From assembly GCF_001634885.1 (NCBI RefSeq), contig NZ_LWEX01000457.1, forward strand, positions 1 through 36,797: 36,797 nucleotides of DNA. Direction: 5' to 3'. A program made the position numbers and the translations under genes. The stretch is from Sulfitobacter sp. HI0040 (lineage in GTDB: Bacteria; Pseudomonadota; Alphaproteobacteria; Rhodobacterales; Rhodobacteraceae). Below are positions 7,342-14,948 of this stretch, in pieces. How positions within the stretch are numbered: position 1 is the stretch's first letter; every line of letters begins with the position of its first letter. The notes below the pieces were generated by a model. The model had not been told where the DNA came from, did not search any database, and worked only from the letters and a program-made list of their open reading frames with translations.

Positions 7342-8183
7342 AGTTAGCGAGGGTAGGAGAACCGGGGCGGGAGCGTGCCGCGATATTGGATGACGCAGGC
7401 AAACTGCGCGATCTGGGGGAGCATTTCGCGGATGTGGACGGCCCTGCGCTGTCGGTCGCCAGCCTCGCGGCCTTGTCGCGGCTCGACCTCGATACGCTGC
7501 CGGTCCTGCCCGACGATACGCGCATCGGTGCTTGCGTGGGCGGCGTGGGCAAGTTCCTCTGTATCGGTCTGAACTACCGCGATCACGCGGAAGAAGCGGG
7601 CATGGCGATCCCTGAACACCCGATCCTCTTTCTCAAGGCCAATTCGGCTATCTGCGGGCCGAACGACGATCTCGTACTGCCGCGGGGCTCGACGGCGACA
7701 GATTGGGAAGTGGAACTGGGCGTGGTGATCGGCACCCGTTGCAAATACGTCTCCGCGGAAAACGCGCTTGAACACGTGGCCGGTTATTGCGTCATCAATG
7801 ACGTGTCGGAGCGGGACTTTCAAGCCAAGCTGACCGGGCAGTGGACCAAGGGCAAATCCTGCGACAGTTTCGGCCCGCTGGGCCCATGGCTCGTCACGAC
7901 GGATGAGGTGCCGGACCCGCAGGCGCTGACGATGTCCTGCACCGTCAACGGCGAGACGCGCCAGTCCGGCAGTACCGAAACCATGATTTTTTCGGTGGCC
8001 GAGATTATCTCTCATCTCAGCCAGTTGATGACGCTGCATCCCGGGGATGTCATTTCCACCGGCACGCCGCCGGGGGTGGGCATGGGAATGAAGCCGCCCC
8101 TCTATCTGAAGGCCGGCGACGTGGTGGAATGCGAAATCGCGGGCATGGGTAGGCAGCGTCAGAAGGTGGTGGCCGACGGCTGA
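7338..8183 (+). CDS. Fumarylacetoacetate hydrolase (FAH) family protein
   Basis: This 281-residue enzyme starts at an ATG with AAAGG upstream. The N-terminal lid MKLARVGEPGRERAAILDDAGKLRDL precedes the catalytic FAH fold with GLNYRDHAEE (His83 region). Metal ligands are Glu124 and Glu126 (TDWEVELGVVIG) and Asp155 (NDVSERDFQ), then WTKGKSCDSFGPLGPW and STGTPPGVGMG. Members cleave or hydrate 2-keto or 2,4-diketo acids, for example 2,4-diketo-3-deoxy sugar acids, 2-keto-4-pentenoates or acylpyruvates. The length matches the diketo sugar-acid hydrolase group. It follows gcdH by 200 bp and is convergent with an enolase-superfamily gene, a partner often seen in sugar-acid pathways, but the exact substrate is unknown. 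Confidence 0.87.
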   Translation: MKLARVGEPGRERAAILDDAGKLRDLGEHFADVDGPALSVASLAALSRLDLDTLPVLPDDTRIGACVGGVGKFLCIGLNYRDHAEEAGMAIPEHPILFLKANSAICGPNDDLVLPRGSTATDWEVELGVVIGTRCKYVSAENALEHVAGYCVINDVSERDFQAKLTGQWTKGKSCDSFGPLGPWLVTTDEVPDPQALTMSCTVNGETRQSGSTETMIFSVAEIISHLSQLMTLHPGDVISTGTPPGVGMGMKPPLYLKAGDVVECEIAGMGRQRQKVVADG

Positions 8184-8193
8184 CACCTCTCCG

Positions 8194-8216
8194 CGCCCGC
8201 TGCACCATGGCGGGCG
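8194..8216. terminator. Hairpin between convergent FAH and enolase-superfamily genes
   Basis: CGCCCGC (8194-8200) pairs with GCGGGCG (8210-8216) around a 9-nt loop, filling the short gap between two converging stop codons. There is no T-tract, but placement and strength suggest a bidirectional transcript end. Confidence 0.45.
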
Positions 8217-9449
8217 TTACTCCTCCAGCGGTGGCGCGCCCCCGGCGAAGGTATTGCCCTCGACGTAATTGCAGGGGTCTTCCTGCATCTGCAGATGCAG
8301 CTCGTTACCCGTGTAGGCATGCGCGCGGGCGAGGTCTTCGTCCACATCGATGCCGAGGCCCGGGGCAGTGGGTGCGGTAACGAAACCGTCCTCCACCCGG
8401 ATGCAGCCCCGGATCAGTTGATCGTGGAACGGGGTTTCGATGGTTTCGGCCATCAGCAGGTTGGGGATGGAGACGGCGAAGTGGATGTTGGCCGCCCATT
8501 CAACCGGTCCCGCATAGAGATGCGGGGCCATCTGGGCATTGTAGACCTCCGCCATTGCGGCGACCTTTTTCATTTCCCAGATGCCGCCCGCCCGGCCCAA
8601 CGCAGGCTGCAGGATGCTTGCCGCGCCTGCGCGCAGGATCGGGGCGAATTCCGCCTTGGTCGTCAACCGCTCACCCGTGGCGACGGGAATGCGCACCGCT
8701 CCCGCGACGCGGGCCATCTCGGCGACATTGTCGGGGGGGATCGGTTCCTCGAACCAGAGGGGGCTGTATGGCTCCAGCGCCTGCCCCAGCCGGATCGCCC
8801 CGGCGGTGGTAAACTGGCCGTGCGTGCCAAAGAGCAGATCGGCGCGGTCGCCTACCGCTTCGCGGATCGCCTTGCAGAACGCGACGGATTGGGAAATGTC
8901 CGCCATCGCGGGCATATGGCCGCCGCGCAGGGTATAGGGGCCCGCGGGGTCGAACTTGATCGCGGTATAGCCCCGCGCCACGCAATCCGCCGCCGCCTCT
9001 GCCGCCATTTCGGGGGAGGTCCAGAACGCGGTGATGTCATGATGGGGCAGGGGATAGAGGTAGGTATAGGCGCGCACCCGTTCGTTCATGCGGCCGCCGA
9101 TGAGCGCATGCACCGGGCGGTCCCGGTCCTTGCCGAGGATGTCCCAGCAGGCGATTTCCAGACCCGAGAAAGCGCCCATGACCGTCAGGTCCGGTCGCTG
9201 GGTGAAGCCCGAGGAATAGGCCCGGCGGAACATCAGTTCGATGTTTTCCGGGTTTTCGCCCTGCATGTGGCGGGCAAAGACATCCTCGATCACGTGGCGC
9301 ATCGCCTCGGGACCGACCGAGGATGCATAGCATTCCCCCCAACCGGTCACACCGCTGTCGGTCGTGAGCTTCACCAATATCCAGTACCGCCCGCCCCAGC
9401 CCGGTGCGGGGGGCGCTGTGACGATGATGCCGAGATCCTGTAGCTTCAT
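8217..9449 (-). CDS. Enolase-superfamily (mandelate racemase/MLE-like) protein with atypical active site, coupled to tmpB
   Basis: This 410-residue protein has the MR/MLE N-terminal capping domain (LVKLTTDSGVTGWGECY) and a TIM barrel. Recognisable barrel-end residues are Lys165 and Asp167 (TAIKFDPAG), Glu234 (WFEEPIPP), Glu260 (ATGERL) and His310 (MAPHLYAGP). The first metal ligand, usually Asp in vDaNg or vDfHG, falls in FGTHGQF, where the Asp position is Gly208, with Thr209 and His210 after it. The usual Asp paired with the catalytic His (qpDv.r.GG) is Ala283 in QPALGRAGG. The family as a whole covers sugar-acid dehydratases and epimerases, including betaine epimerases. Its ATG overlaps the tmpB-like stop by 4 bp, so it is translated with tmpAB. 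Function is unassigned. Confidence 0.85.
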   Translation of the reverse strand: MKLQDLGIIVTAPPAPGWGGRYWILVKLTTDSGVTGWGECYASSVGPEAMRHVIEDVFARHMQGENPENIELMFRRAYSSGFTQRPDLTVMGAFSGLEIACWDILGKDRDRPVHALIGGRMNERVRAYTYLYPLPHHDITAFWTSPEMAAEAAADCVARGYTAIKFDPAGPYTLRGGHMPAMADISQSVAFCKAIREAVGDRADLLFGTHGQFTTAGAIRLGQALEPYSPLWFEEPIPPDNVAEMARVAGAVRIPVATGERLTTKAEFAPILRAGAASILQPALGRAGGIWEMKKVAAMAEVYNAQMAPHLYAGPVEWAANIHFAVSIPNLLMAETIETPFHDQLIRGCIRVEDGFVTAPTAPGLGIDVDEDLARAHAYTGNELHLQMQEDPCNYVEGNTFAGGAPPLEE

Positions 9450-10036
9450 GGGGTCCCCCCTGCGTGCGCGTCCGCGACCCGTTGTATCATGGGCGCGTAG
9501 TGATCGAAGCCAGGCGTCTGCCGGGCCGGGTCCTTGCCGGCGTCGTCCCAGATCCGGACCTGAAGGATCGCATCCAGATTCGGCTCAGCGGCGAAGCGCC
9601 GTACTTCATCGGCATCCATCGGCCCGCCCTGCAGGTTCAGCGTATGTACCGAAGCCGGACTGAGCTTGTCGAAATAGGCGGGGTCGGTGGCGCAGAGATA
9701 GCGTTTGGCCGCCACGTGATGGCGGATCGGGTCTGTCACCTCATTGGGAAAGAATGGCGCAAGCACCCGCGCGCCCGCTTCTTCGTGCAGGTTGTCGGTG
9801 CCCTGTGCCAGCGCGTCGTCGGGGAATTCATTGGTGTAATGGCCAATGTCATGCAGCAGTGCCGCGACGATGGTGCGTTCGGAGGCACCGGCTTCCTCTG
9901 CCAGTTGCGCGGCCTGCAGCATATGCTGTGACATGGTCACACGTTCGCCCAGATAGCTTTCGGCGCCCCTGCGGGCAAAGATGTCGCCTATGAACTCGAC
10001 GATGGTGCCGGTGGTCAGCGTCTCGGTCGTATTCAT
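9446..10036 (-). CDS. tmpB: HD-domain di-iron oxygenase, TmpB/PhnZ type
   Basis: This 196-residue protein starts at the ATG at 10036, overlapping the tmpA-like stop as ATGA; an upstream in-frame ATG at 10096 lies inside that gene and is rejected. The HD-domain residues line up with PhnZ at a near-constant offset: Tyr28 and Glu31 (SYLGE), His38 (SQHML), His62-Asp63 (LLHDIGH), His84 (NLHEEAG), His107 and Lys111 (HHVAAKRYL) and Asp164 (RIWDDAGK). These mark mixed-valent Fe(II)/Fe(III) oxygenases that cleave the C-P bond of 1-hydroxyphosphonates. The partner hydroxylase is GBBH-like rather than PhyH-like, which points to TmpB: (R)-1-hydroxy-2-trimethylaminoethylphosphonate to glycine betaine plus phosphate. 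PhnZ-like use of 2-aminoethylphosphonate is the main alternative. Confidence 0.85.
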   Translation of the reverse strand: MNTTETLTTGTIVEFIGDIFARRGAESYLGERVTMSQHMLQAAQLAEEAGASERTIVAALLHDIGHYTNEFPDDALAQGTDNLHEEAGARVLAPFFPNEVTDPIRHHVAAKRYLCATDPAYFDKLSPASVHTLNLQGGPMDADEVRRFAAEPNLDAILQVRIWDDAGKDPARQTPGFDHYAPMIQRVADAHAGGTP

Positions 10037-11172
10037 GCCGCGGCTCCTTCCAGTGCCGCGAGAGTGGAGAGGATGCCATCCTTGTCGGCATAGCATCCCT
10101 GCAGCCAGCGCGTGCCCGACCCGCTGTAGCCCTTGCGGGCATGCAGCACGCGGGTGTTGTCCACCACGAACCCTTCGCCCGGTGCCAGCTTGAACCTGAC
10201 CTGCATCGCCTCATCGTCGATGATCGCGGCAAAGCGCCGGTAGGCCGCGTAATAATCGGCCATCCGGTCAAAGGGTACATCGGTGAAGGGTGCCGCCGAA
10301 CGCGCGTTGAACCGCACCGCCTGCAGAACACCGTCGGGGGAAAGCTCGATCAGCGGGCGGCGCGCGTGAAGCGCCACGCCAGCGGAGCCGGTGTAGCTGA
10401 ACCGCGCGCAATGCTGCGACAGTAGATCAAAGCCGCGGGGGTCCTCTTGCTGCAGCCGGCGGGCGGCCGCGAAACCATCGACCACCATGCTGTCGCCGCC
10501 CTCGGCGCTGTTTTCGAGACAGCAAAGAACCTGCACCGTCGGTTGCGGATCGCGGTAGGGGTTGTCGGTATGGGCCTGAAGGCCAAGCCCGGTGTAGGCG
10601 AGGTTCACGGGGTTCACCTCTGTCCGGACTTCGAAATGCCGACCATAGTTGGTTTCGCGCACATGGCCGAAAAGATCGACAACATCGAAAAGCGCGCCCG
10701 GTTCCTTGCGCAGGCCAGTGACCTTGGCCACCCCGTAGCGGCGCAGTGCGGCGAGCCAGCTGCGCAAGGCCTCCCCCCGGTCCTGCAATGCCGCCAGATC
10801 GGAAGACGGCAGATCATCACTAAGCGCATTGTCCCAAGCCTTCGCGCCCTCGGGCAGACGGCCCGCTTCGCGCGGCTGCGGCCTGTCGTAGGCATGGGCG
10901 GCAAGCCAGTCGCCGTCGAACCGCGCCTTGCGATCATCGGCGGCGAAGGTGACGGTGACCGACTTCCCCTCCAGTGTCGCATCGCTCAGGCGGCAGTCCT
11001 TTGGCAGGTCGGCAAGGGTGGTCAGTTTCTGCCCGTTACCGGGGTCGCGCGCCCAGTCTTCCTGCGCGTTGTCGCGCAGCCAGACCGCATGGAACCGCAG
11101 GCGTTCCCCGGCGGCGGTGGTCAGCGCCAGTATGTCCCCGCCGGATTGCAGCGTCGCTTCGGTCAGTTGCAT
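10033..11172 (-). CDS. tmpA: Fe(II)/2-oxoglutarate hydroxylase of the gamma-butyrobetaine hydroxylase family, TmpA-like
   Basis: This 379-residue protein has the GBBH layout: a small N-terminal domain (about 1-95) and a TauD/TfdA jelly roll. Iron ligands are His201 and Asp203 (LGLQAHTDNPYRDP) and His344 (NTRVLHARKGY); Arg355 (SGTRWLQGCY) should bind 2-oxoglutarate. The N-terminal zinc cysteines of true GBBH (LRDNCxCxxC) are absent; the segment reads LRDNAQEDWARDP. AGGAG sits 9 nt before the ATG at 11172; an ATG at 11178 is possible. The 4-bp overlap with a PhnZ-like oxygenase gene strongly suggests TmpA, which hydroxylates 2-trimethylaminoethylphosphonate at C1. Gamma-butyrobetaine hydroxylation for carnitine is the alternative. 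Confidence 0.82.
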   Translation of the reverse strand: MQLTEATLQSGGDILALTTAAGERLRFHAVWLRDNAQEDWARDPGNGQKLTTLADLPKDCRLSDATLEGKSVTVTFAADDRKARFDGDWLAAHAYDRPQPREAGRLPEGAKAWDNALSDDLPSSDLAALQDRGEALRSWLAALRRYGVAKVTGLRKEPGALFDVVDLFGHVRETNYGRHFEVRTEVNPVNLAYTGLGLQAHTDNPYRDPQPTVQVLCCLENSAEGGDSMVVDGFAAARRLQQEDPRGFDLLSQHCARFSYTGSAGVALHARRPLIELSPDGVLQAVRFNARSAAPFTDVPFDRMADYYAAYRRFAAIIDDEAMQVRFKLAPGEGFVVDNTRVLHARKGYSGSGTRWLQGCYADKDGILSTLAALEGAAA

Positions 11173-11206
11173 GGCCATGCTCTCCTTTCCGGCGGGGCGG
11201 CAAGAT

Positions 11207-12295
11207 TCAGCGGTCGAAGATAATCACGTTCCGCCGCGCCGCGCCTGTCTTGGTGTCTTCGATGGCTTCGTTGATCTGGTCCAGCGTCCAGCGACCGGAA
11301 ATCAACTCATCCAGCTTCAGGCGTCCCTGACGGTAAAGGTCAACCATCCACGGAATGTCCCGCTGCACGACCACGTCGCCCATCTTGGAGCCGACCATTC
11401 CCTGACCTGTCGCCGCCAGCATTACGGGTTCATAGGTGGACATCGCGCCGGAATGGGGCATACCCACCATGATGACCTTGCCGCCACCCGCAAGGTAGCG
11501 CGGCGCGGTGTCATAGGCGGGAATGGCACCGACGGTAACGATCACCGCGTCGGCACCCCGGCCCATGGCTTTCTTGGCATCACGCCAAGGGCTCTTGCCG
11601 GTGGCGAGCACACCGTCGGTCGCGCCGAATTCACGGGCGATCTGCAGTTTCTCCTCGCTCATGTCCACGGCCACGATCCGCCGTGCACCGGCGATCCGGG
11701 CACCCTGAATGGCGTTGAGGCCAACGCCACCGGCGCCGATCACCACCACGTCCTGCCCGGTGCGCAATCCGGCCGCGTTCACCACGGCGCCGACCCCGGT
11801 GATGACACCGCAGGCGATAAGGCTGGCGGACTCCTTGGGAATATCGTCCCCGATCTTCACCACCTGGTTCTGTTCGACGACGACCTTCTCGGCAAAGGCG
11901 CCGGAGGCCATGGCCTGATGCAGCTTGCCGCCGTCCTTCGTTTTGAGGGGGCCCGCGTCGCCGTCATAAGGCGTTTCGCATACCGTCGGCTTGCCGCTGG
12001 CACAGCTGGGGCAGGTGCCACAGGCGCGGATCAGTGTCACGACCACGCTGTCACCCGGCGCGAGCCCCCGGACGGAAGGACCGACCGCGGAAATGCGCCC
12101 CGCCGCTTCGTGACCATAGACCGCCGGAAGCGATCCGCCCCACGCGCCGCCGGCGAAGGAGATGTCCGAATGGCAGATCGCCACGGCATCCAGTTCGACC
12201 TCGACTTCGCTGCCTTCGGGGGCGCGCAGATCGACCTCTTCGATAGTGAGGGGGGTGCCGAACTCATGGCAGACGGCGGCTTTGATCAGGGCCAC
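11207..12295 (-). CDS. Zinc-dependent alcohol dehydrogenase (medium-chain, MDR)
   Basis: This 362-residue NAD(P)-dependent dehydrogenase carries a catalytic zinc site with Cys41 (AICHSD) and His62-Glu63 (YGHEAAG). The four structural-zinc cysteines 92, 95, 98 and 106 (CGTCPSCASGKPTVC) are present. The nucleotide fold is GAGGVGLNAIQGARIAGARRIVAVD, with Asp ending strand 2, which favours NAD. The start is a GTG at 12295 behind AGGAA; the longer open frame upstream looks non-coding. It precedes the tmpA-like gene by 34 bp and is probably cotranscribed. It could oxidise an alcohol or aldehyde intermediate of the pathway, but TmpA and TmpB need no dehydrogenase, so the substrate remains open. Confidence 0.9.
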   Translation of the reverse strand: MALIKAAVCHEFGTPLTIEEVDLRAPEGSEVEVELDAVAICHSDISFAGGAWGGSLPAVYGHEAAGRISAVGPSVRGLAPGDSVVVTLIRACGTCPSCASGKPTVCETPYDGDAGPLKTKDGGKLHQAMASGAFAEKVVVEQNQVVKIGDDIPKESASLIACGVITGVGAVVNAAGLRTGQDVVVIGAGGVGLNAIQGARIAGARRIVAVDMSEEKLQIAREFGATDGVLATGKSPWRDAKKAMGRGADAVIVTVGAIPAYDTAPRYLAGGGKVIMVGMPHSGAMSTYEPVMLAATGQGMVGSKMGDVVVQRDIPWMVDLYRQGRLKLDELISGRWTLDQINEAIEDTKTGAARRNVIIFDR

Positions 12296-12351
12296 GGCAG
12301 TTCCTTTCAGGTCTCGTTCAGGGGCGGAAGGTGGCCGTTCCGCGCCAGTGA

Positions 12352-12375
12352 CGCAAGCGGCTTTTGCCTCTTGCG
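12352..12375. promoter_or_regulatory. Inverted repeat upstream of the alcohol dehydrogenase-tmpAB genes
   Basis: CGCAAG (12352-12357) and CTTGCG (12370-12375) form a 6-bp inverted repeat with a 12-bp spacer in the 92-bp gap between the MFS gene and the dehydrogenase. This is the longest gap in the nine-gene leftward run and the likeliest place for an internal promoter or operator. A weak terminator of the MFS transcript is also possible. Confidence 0.28.
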
Positions 12376-12387
12376 GTAAATCAACCG

Positions 12388-13587
12388 TCAGCTGCCTGTT
12401 CGCGCCCTTCTGAGAAAGAGCGCAAGCCCCAGCAGTGAAAGCCCCAGCGCCAGCAGAAAGGGAGCGCCGGGCAGGTAGACCGGCGCGCCCGTCCGGGTGA
12501 AGGCAGCAAAGGACCATGTCATCGCAAGCGGGGAAAGAATCATCGCAAGCGAAGACGCCGAGGTGAGTGCGCCCTGCAGTTCACCCTGTGCATCCGCGCC
12601 GACCCTCCGGGACATGATGCCCTGCAACGCGGGGGGAATGACCCCGGCCAATGCCGCAAGCGGCGTGAGCACCAGCGCGATGCCCCCCGATCCGACGAAG
12701 GCGAGCAGCGTGTAACTGAGAATGGAAAAGAAGAACCCCGCCAGCACGATACCGGCTTCTCCCGCACGGGTCAGCAGCGGGCGGATCAACACGCCCTGCA
12801 CCAGCGCCATCGCGGTACCGTAGACTCCCAGCGAAATGCCGATTGTTCCGGGGCCCCAGCCATACCGCTCCTGCGCGAAATAGGCCCAGACGGCGGGAAA
12901 GACGGCAAAGGCCACGTGATAGAGGAAATAGATCCCCAGCAACCGGCCCAGCCCGGGCAGACGGCCCAGATGCCGTACGACGCCCAGCGGATTGGCGCGC
13001 CGCCATGACACCGGGCGCCGGTTCGCCCGCGTCACCGTTTCGCGCAGAACGAACCAGCCGAAGACGACATTGCCTGACGCAAGCAGCGCCGCCGCCCAGA
13101 ACGGCGCGCGGGTGCCGTAGCCTGCAAGCAGCCCGCCAATCAGCGGGCCCAGCACGAAGCCCACGCCAAAGCTCGCCCCGATGAGGCCGAAGGCAGCAGC
13201 ACGCCGTGCGGGTGGGGTGACATCCGCCATATAGGCGGAAGCGGTCGCCTGTGTCGCGGCTGTCACGCCACCCACAAGGCGGCCCAGTAGCAGCAGCCAG
13301 ATCGTCCCCGCCAGCGCCATGACGATGTAATCCGCCGCCATCACGGCAAGTGAGCCCAGCAGCACCGGCCGGCGCCCGAACCTGTCCGACAGGGCGCCCA
13401 CCACCGGGCTGAAGAGAAATTGCATCACGGCGAAACTGGTAGCCATCACGCCGCCCCAGACCGCCGCGCGCGCCAGATCGCCCCCGGTCACCTCGCGGAT
13501 AAGGTCGGGCATCACGGGTACGATCAAGCCGATTCCCATGGCGTCGATCACCACGGTGATCAGGATGAAGACCGTCGCCGCGCGCAT
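12388..13587 (-). CDS. MFS transporter, TetA-like (DHA1) family
   Basis: This 399-residue inner-membrane protein has about twelve hydrophobic segments. The MFS motif A between helices 2 and 3 is clear (ALSDRFGRRPVLLGSL), and the start VFILITVVIDAMGIGLIVPVMPDL is typical of the TetA/DHA1 drug:H+ antiporter group. It begins 3 bp after the pcaB stop, so it is cotranscribed with the pca genes. That context makes uptake or efflux of an aromatic or other catabolic compound as likely as drug export; sequence does not decide. Confidence 0.88.
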   Translation of the reverse strand: MRAATVFILITVVIDAMGIGLIVPVMPDLIREVTGGDLARAAVWGGVMATSFAVMQFLFSPVVGALSDRFGRRPVLLGSLAVMAADYIVMALAGTIWLLLLGRLVGGVTAATQATASAYMADVTPPARRAAAFGLIGASFGVGFVLGPLIGGLLAGYGTRAPFWAAALLASGNVVFGWFVLRETVTRANRRPVSWRRANPLGVVRHLGRLPGLGRLLGIYFLYHVAFAVFPAVWAYFAQERYGWGPGTIGISLGVYGTAMALVQGVLIRPLLTRAGEAGIVLAGFFFSILSYTLLAFVGSGGIALVLTPLAALAGVIPPALQGIMSRRVGADAQGELQGALTSASSLAMILSPLAMTWSFAAFTRTGAPVYLPGAPFLLALGLSLLGLALFLRRARTGS

Positions 13588-13590
13588 GGA

Positions 13591-14916
13591 TCAGAGTTTC
13601 GCGACCCGTTCGGCGAAGGCACGGGCCATCGCGGGGGCCTCGCCCATCTGGCGGGCCGGATCGAAAAGGTCTGGAGGCAGGTCGGGGTAGTCGGCCCTTG
13701 CCAGTTCCGCCAGCGGTACGCGTTTTTCCTGTGCATCGCGGCAGAGCCGCTTGGTGACCTGTTGTGCTTCGGGCCGGGGCATCCTGTCGGTCAGCGCGAA
13801 ACTCAGCGCCTCGGCATGGACAAGCCCGATCCCTTCGTCGAGCGTCGCGTGCATCCGGATGGGTTGCGGGCCGAGGCTGGCGGTCAGACGGTTCGCCTGC
13901 CCGAGTGCTGCCGCGCAGGTAAGCGTGAGTTGCGGGACCATCATCCACTCGGCGAACCATGCCGCCCCGTCGCGCTGGTGTTGATGCGCGGCGGCGGCCT
14001 GCAGGCCCGCGCGCAGCCCGGTGAACTGGTGGCCGAGCGCCACCAGCGCCGAGGGCCCTACCGGGTTCTGTTTCTGCGGCATGGTGGAGGATGCGCCCAC
14101 CGCGCCGAGGCTCACCTCTTCCACGCCGCTGGCAGTGAGGCCCAGCAACGTCTGCCCGATATGGCCCAAAGCTGCGGTTACGCGGCCTTGCCAGTCCGCG
14201 ATGCGCAGGATCGGGGTGCGGTCGGTGTGCCAGCTTCGCCCCGGATCGACGAGCCCGAGCGCGCCGGCCAGTGCGGCGCGGGTTTCCCCGGCCTGCGGAC
14301 CAAGGGCAGAGGCCGTTCCCGCCGCGCCAGAGAGCGACACCCAGAGCGCGCCCTGACGCAGCGCAGGCAATTCCTCCAAGGCATCCGCCAAGGGCGCGCC
14401 GAAGGCTGCGATGACCGCCCCCCATGACGTCGGTGTGGCGATCTGCCCCCATGTCCGGGCCGGCATCGGTAGGCTGGCGTGTTCACCCGCGGCCCGCCCC
14501 AACGTGCCGAGGATGGCGCGTAGGTCGGTTTCCGCCAGCAGCAGCGCCTGCCGCAGGCGCAACATCAGCCCTGTGTCGATGATATCCTGACTGGTGGCCC
14601 CCCAATGGACGTATTGCGTGTGTTCGGGGGCCTGCATCTCTTGGCGGAAGGCAGCGACGAGCCCCGGCACGCAAACGCCGTTTTCGCCCGTGGGGGCGGC
14701 CAGCGCCCCGGGATCGATCTGTATTTCAAGGCTCGCCCGGTGGATGGCAGCGGCACTGATCTCGGGGATCACGCCGAGACTGCCCTGCACCTTGGCAAGC
14801 GCACCTTCGACCAGCAGCATCGCCCGGATCGCTGCCGTATCGGAAAACAGCCGCCCCGTCTCGCCGGTGTCGAAGAGGCGCGCGAAAAGCGGGCTGTCGA
14901 AAACCGAAGCCGCCAT
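13591..14916 (-). CDS. pcaB: 3-carboxy-cis,cis-muconate cycloisomerase (PcaB-like)
   Basis: This 441-residue protein of the fumarase/adenylosuccinate lyase superfamily has the signature GASSTMPQKQNPVGPS, and the blocks YVHWGATSQDIIDTG and ARTWGQIATPTSWG. The start MAASVFDSPLFARLFDT (14916) and the length are typical of PcaB, which converts 3-carboxy-cis,cis-muconate to 4-carboxymuconolactone in the protocatechuate branch of the beta-ketoadipate pathway. The gene follows pcaD by 32 bp. pcaH, pcaG, pcaC and pcaQ are not in this window, so the pathway is split or incomplete here. The superfamily contains other lyases, but the pcaD neighbour supports this call. Confidence 0.88.
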   Translation of the reverse strand: MAASVFDSPLFARLFDTGETGRLFSDTAAIRAMLLVEGALAKVQGSLGVIPEISAAAIHRASLEIQIDPGALAAPTGENGVCVPGLVAAFRQEMQAPEHTQYVHWGATSQDIIDTGLMLRLRQALLLAETDLRAILGTLGRAAGEHASLPMPARTWGQIATPTSWGAVIAAFGAPLADALEELPALRQGALWVSLSGAAGTASALGPQAGETRAALAGALGLVDPGRSWHTDRTPILRIADWQGRVTAALGHIGQTLLGLTASGVEEVSLGAVGASSTMPQKQNPVGPSALVALGHQFTGLRAGLQAAAAHQHQRDGAAWFAEWMMVPQLTLTCAAALGQANRLTASLGPQPIRMHATLDEGIGLVHAEALSFALTDRMPRPEAQQVTKRLCRDAQEKRVPLAELARADYPDLPPDLFDPARQMGEAPAMARAFAERVAKL

Positions 14917-14948
14917 GTCAGCGCCGTCCCTTTCGCGTGAACAACTGG

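Noticed and set aside
12581..14452. A 623-codon minus-strand frame overlapping the MFS gene and pcaB in another frame
   Set aside because: The translation is Arg/Gly/Pro-rich without motifs, while the MFS and PcaB frames over the same bases are unmistakable.
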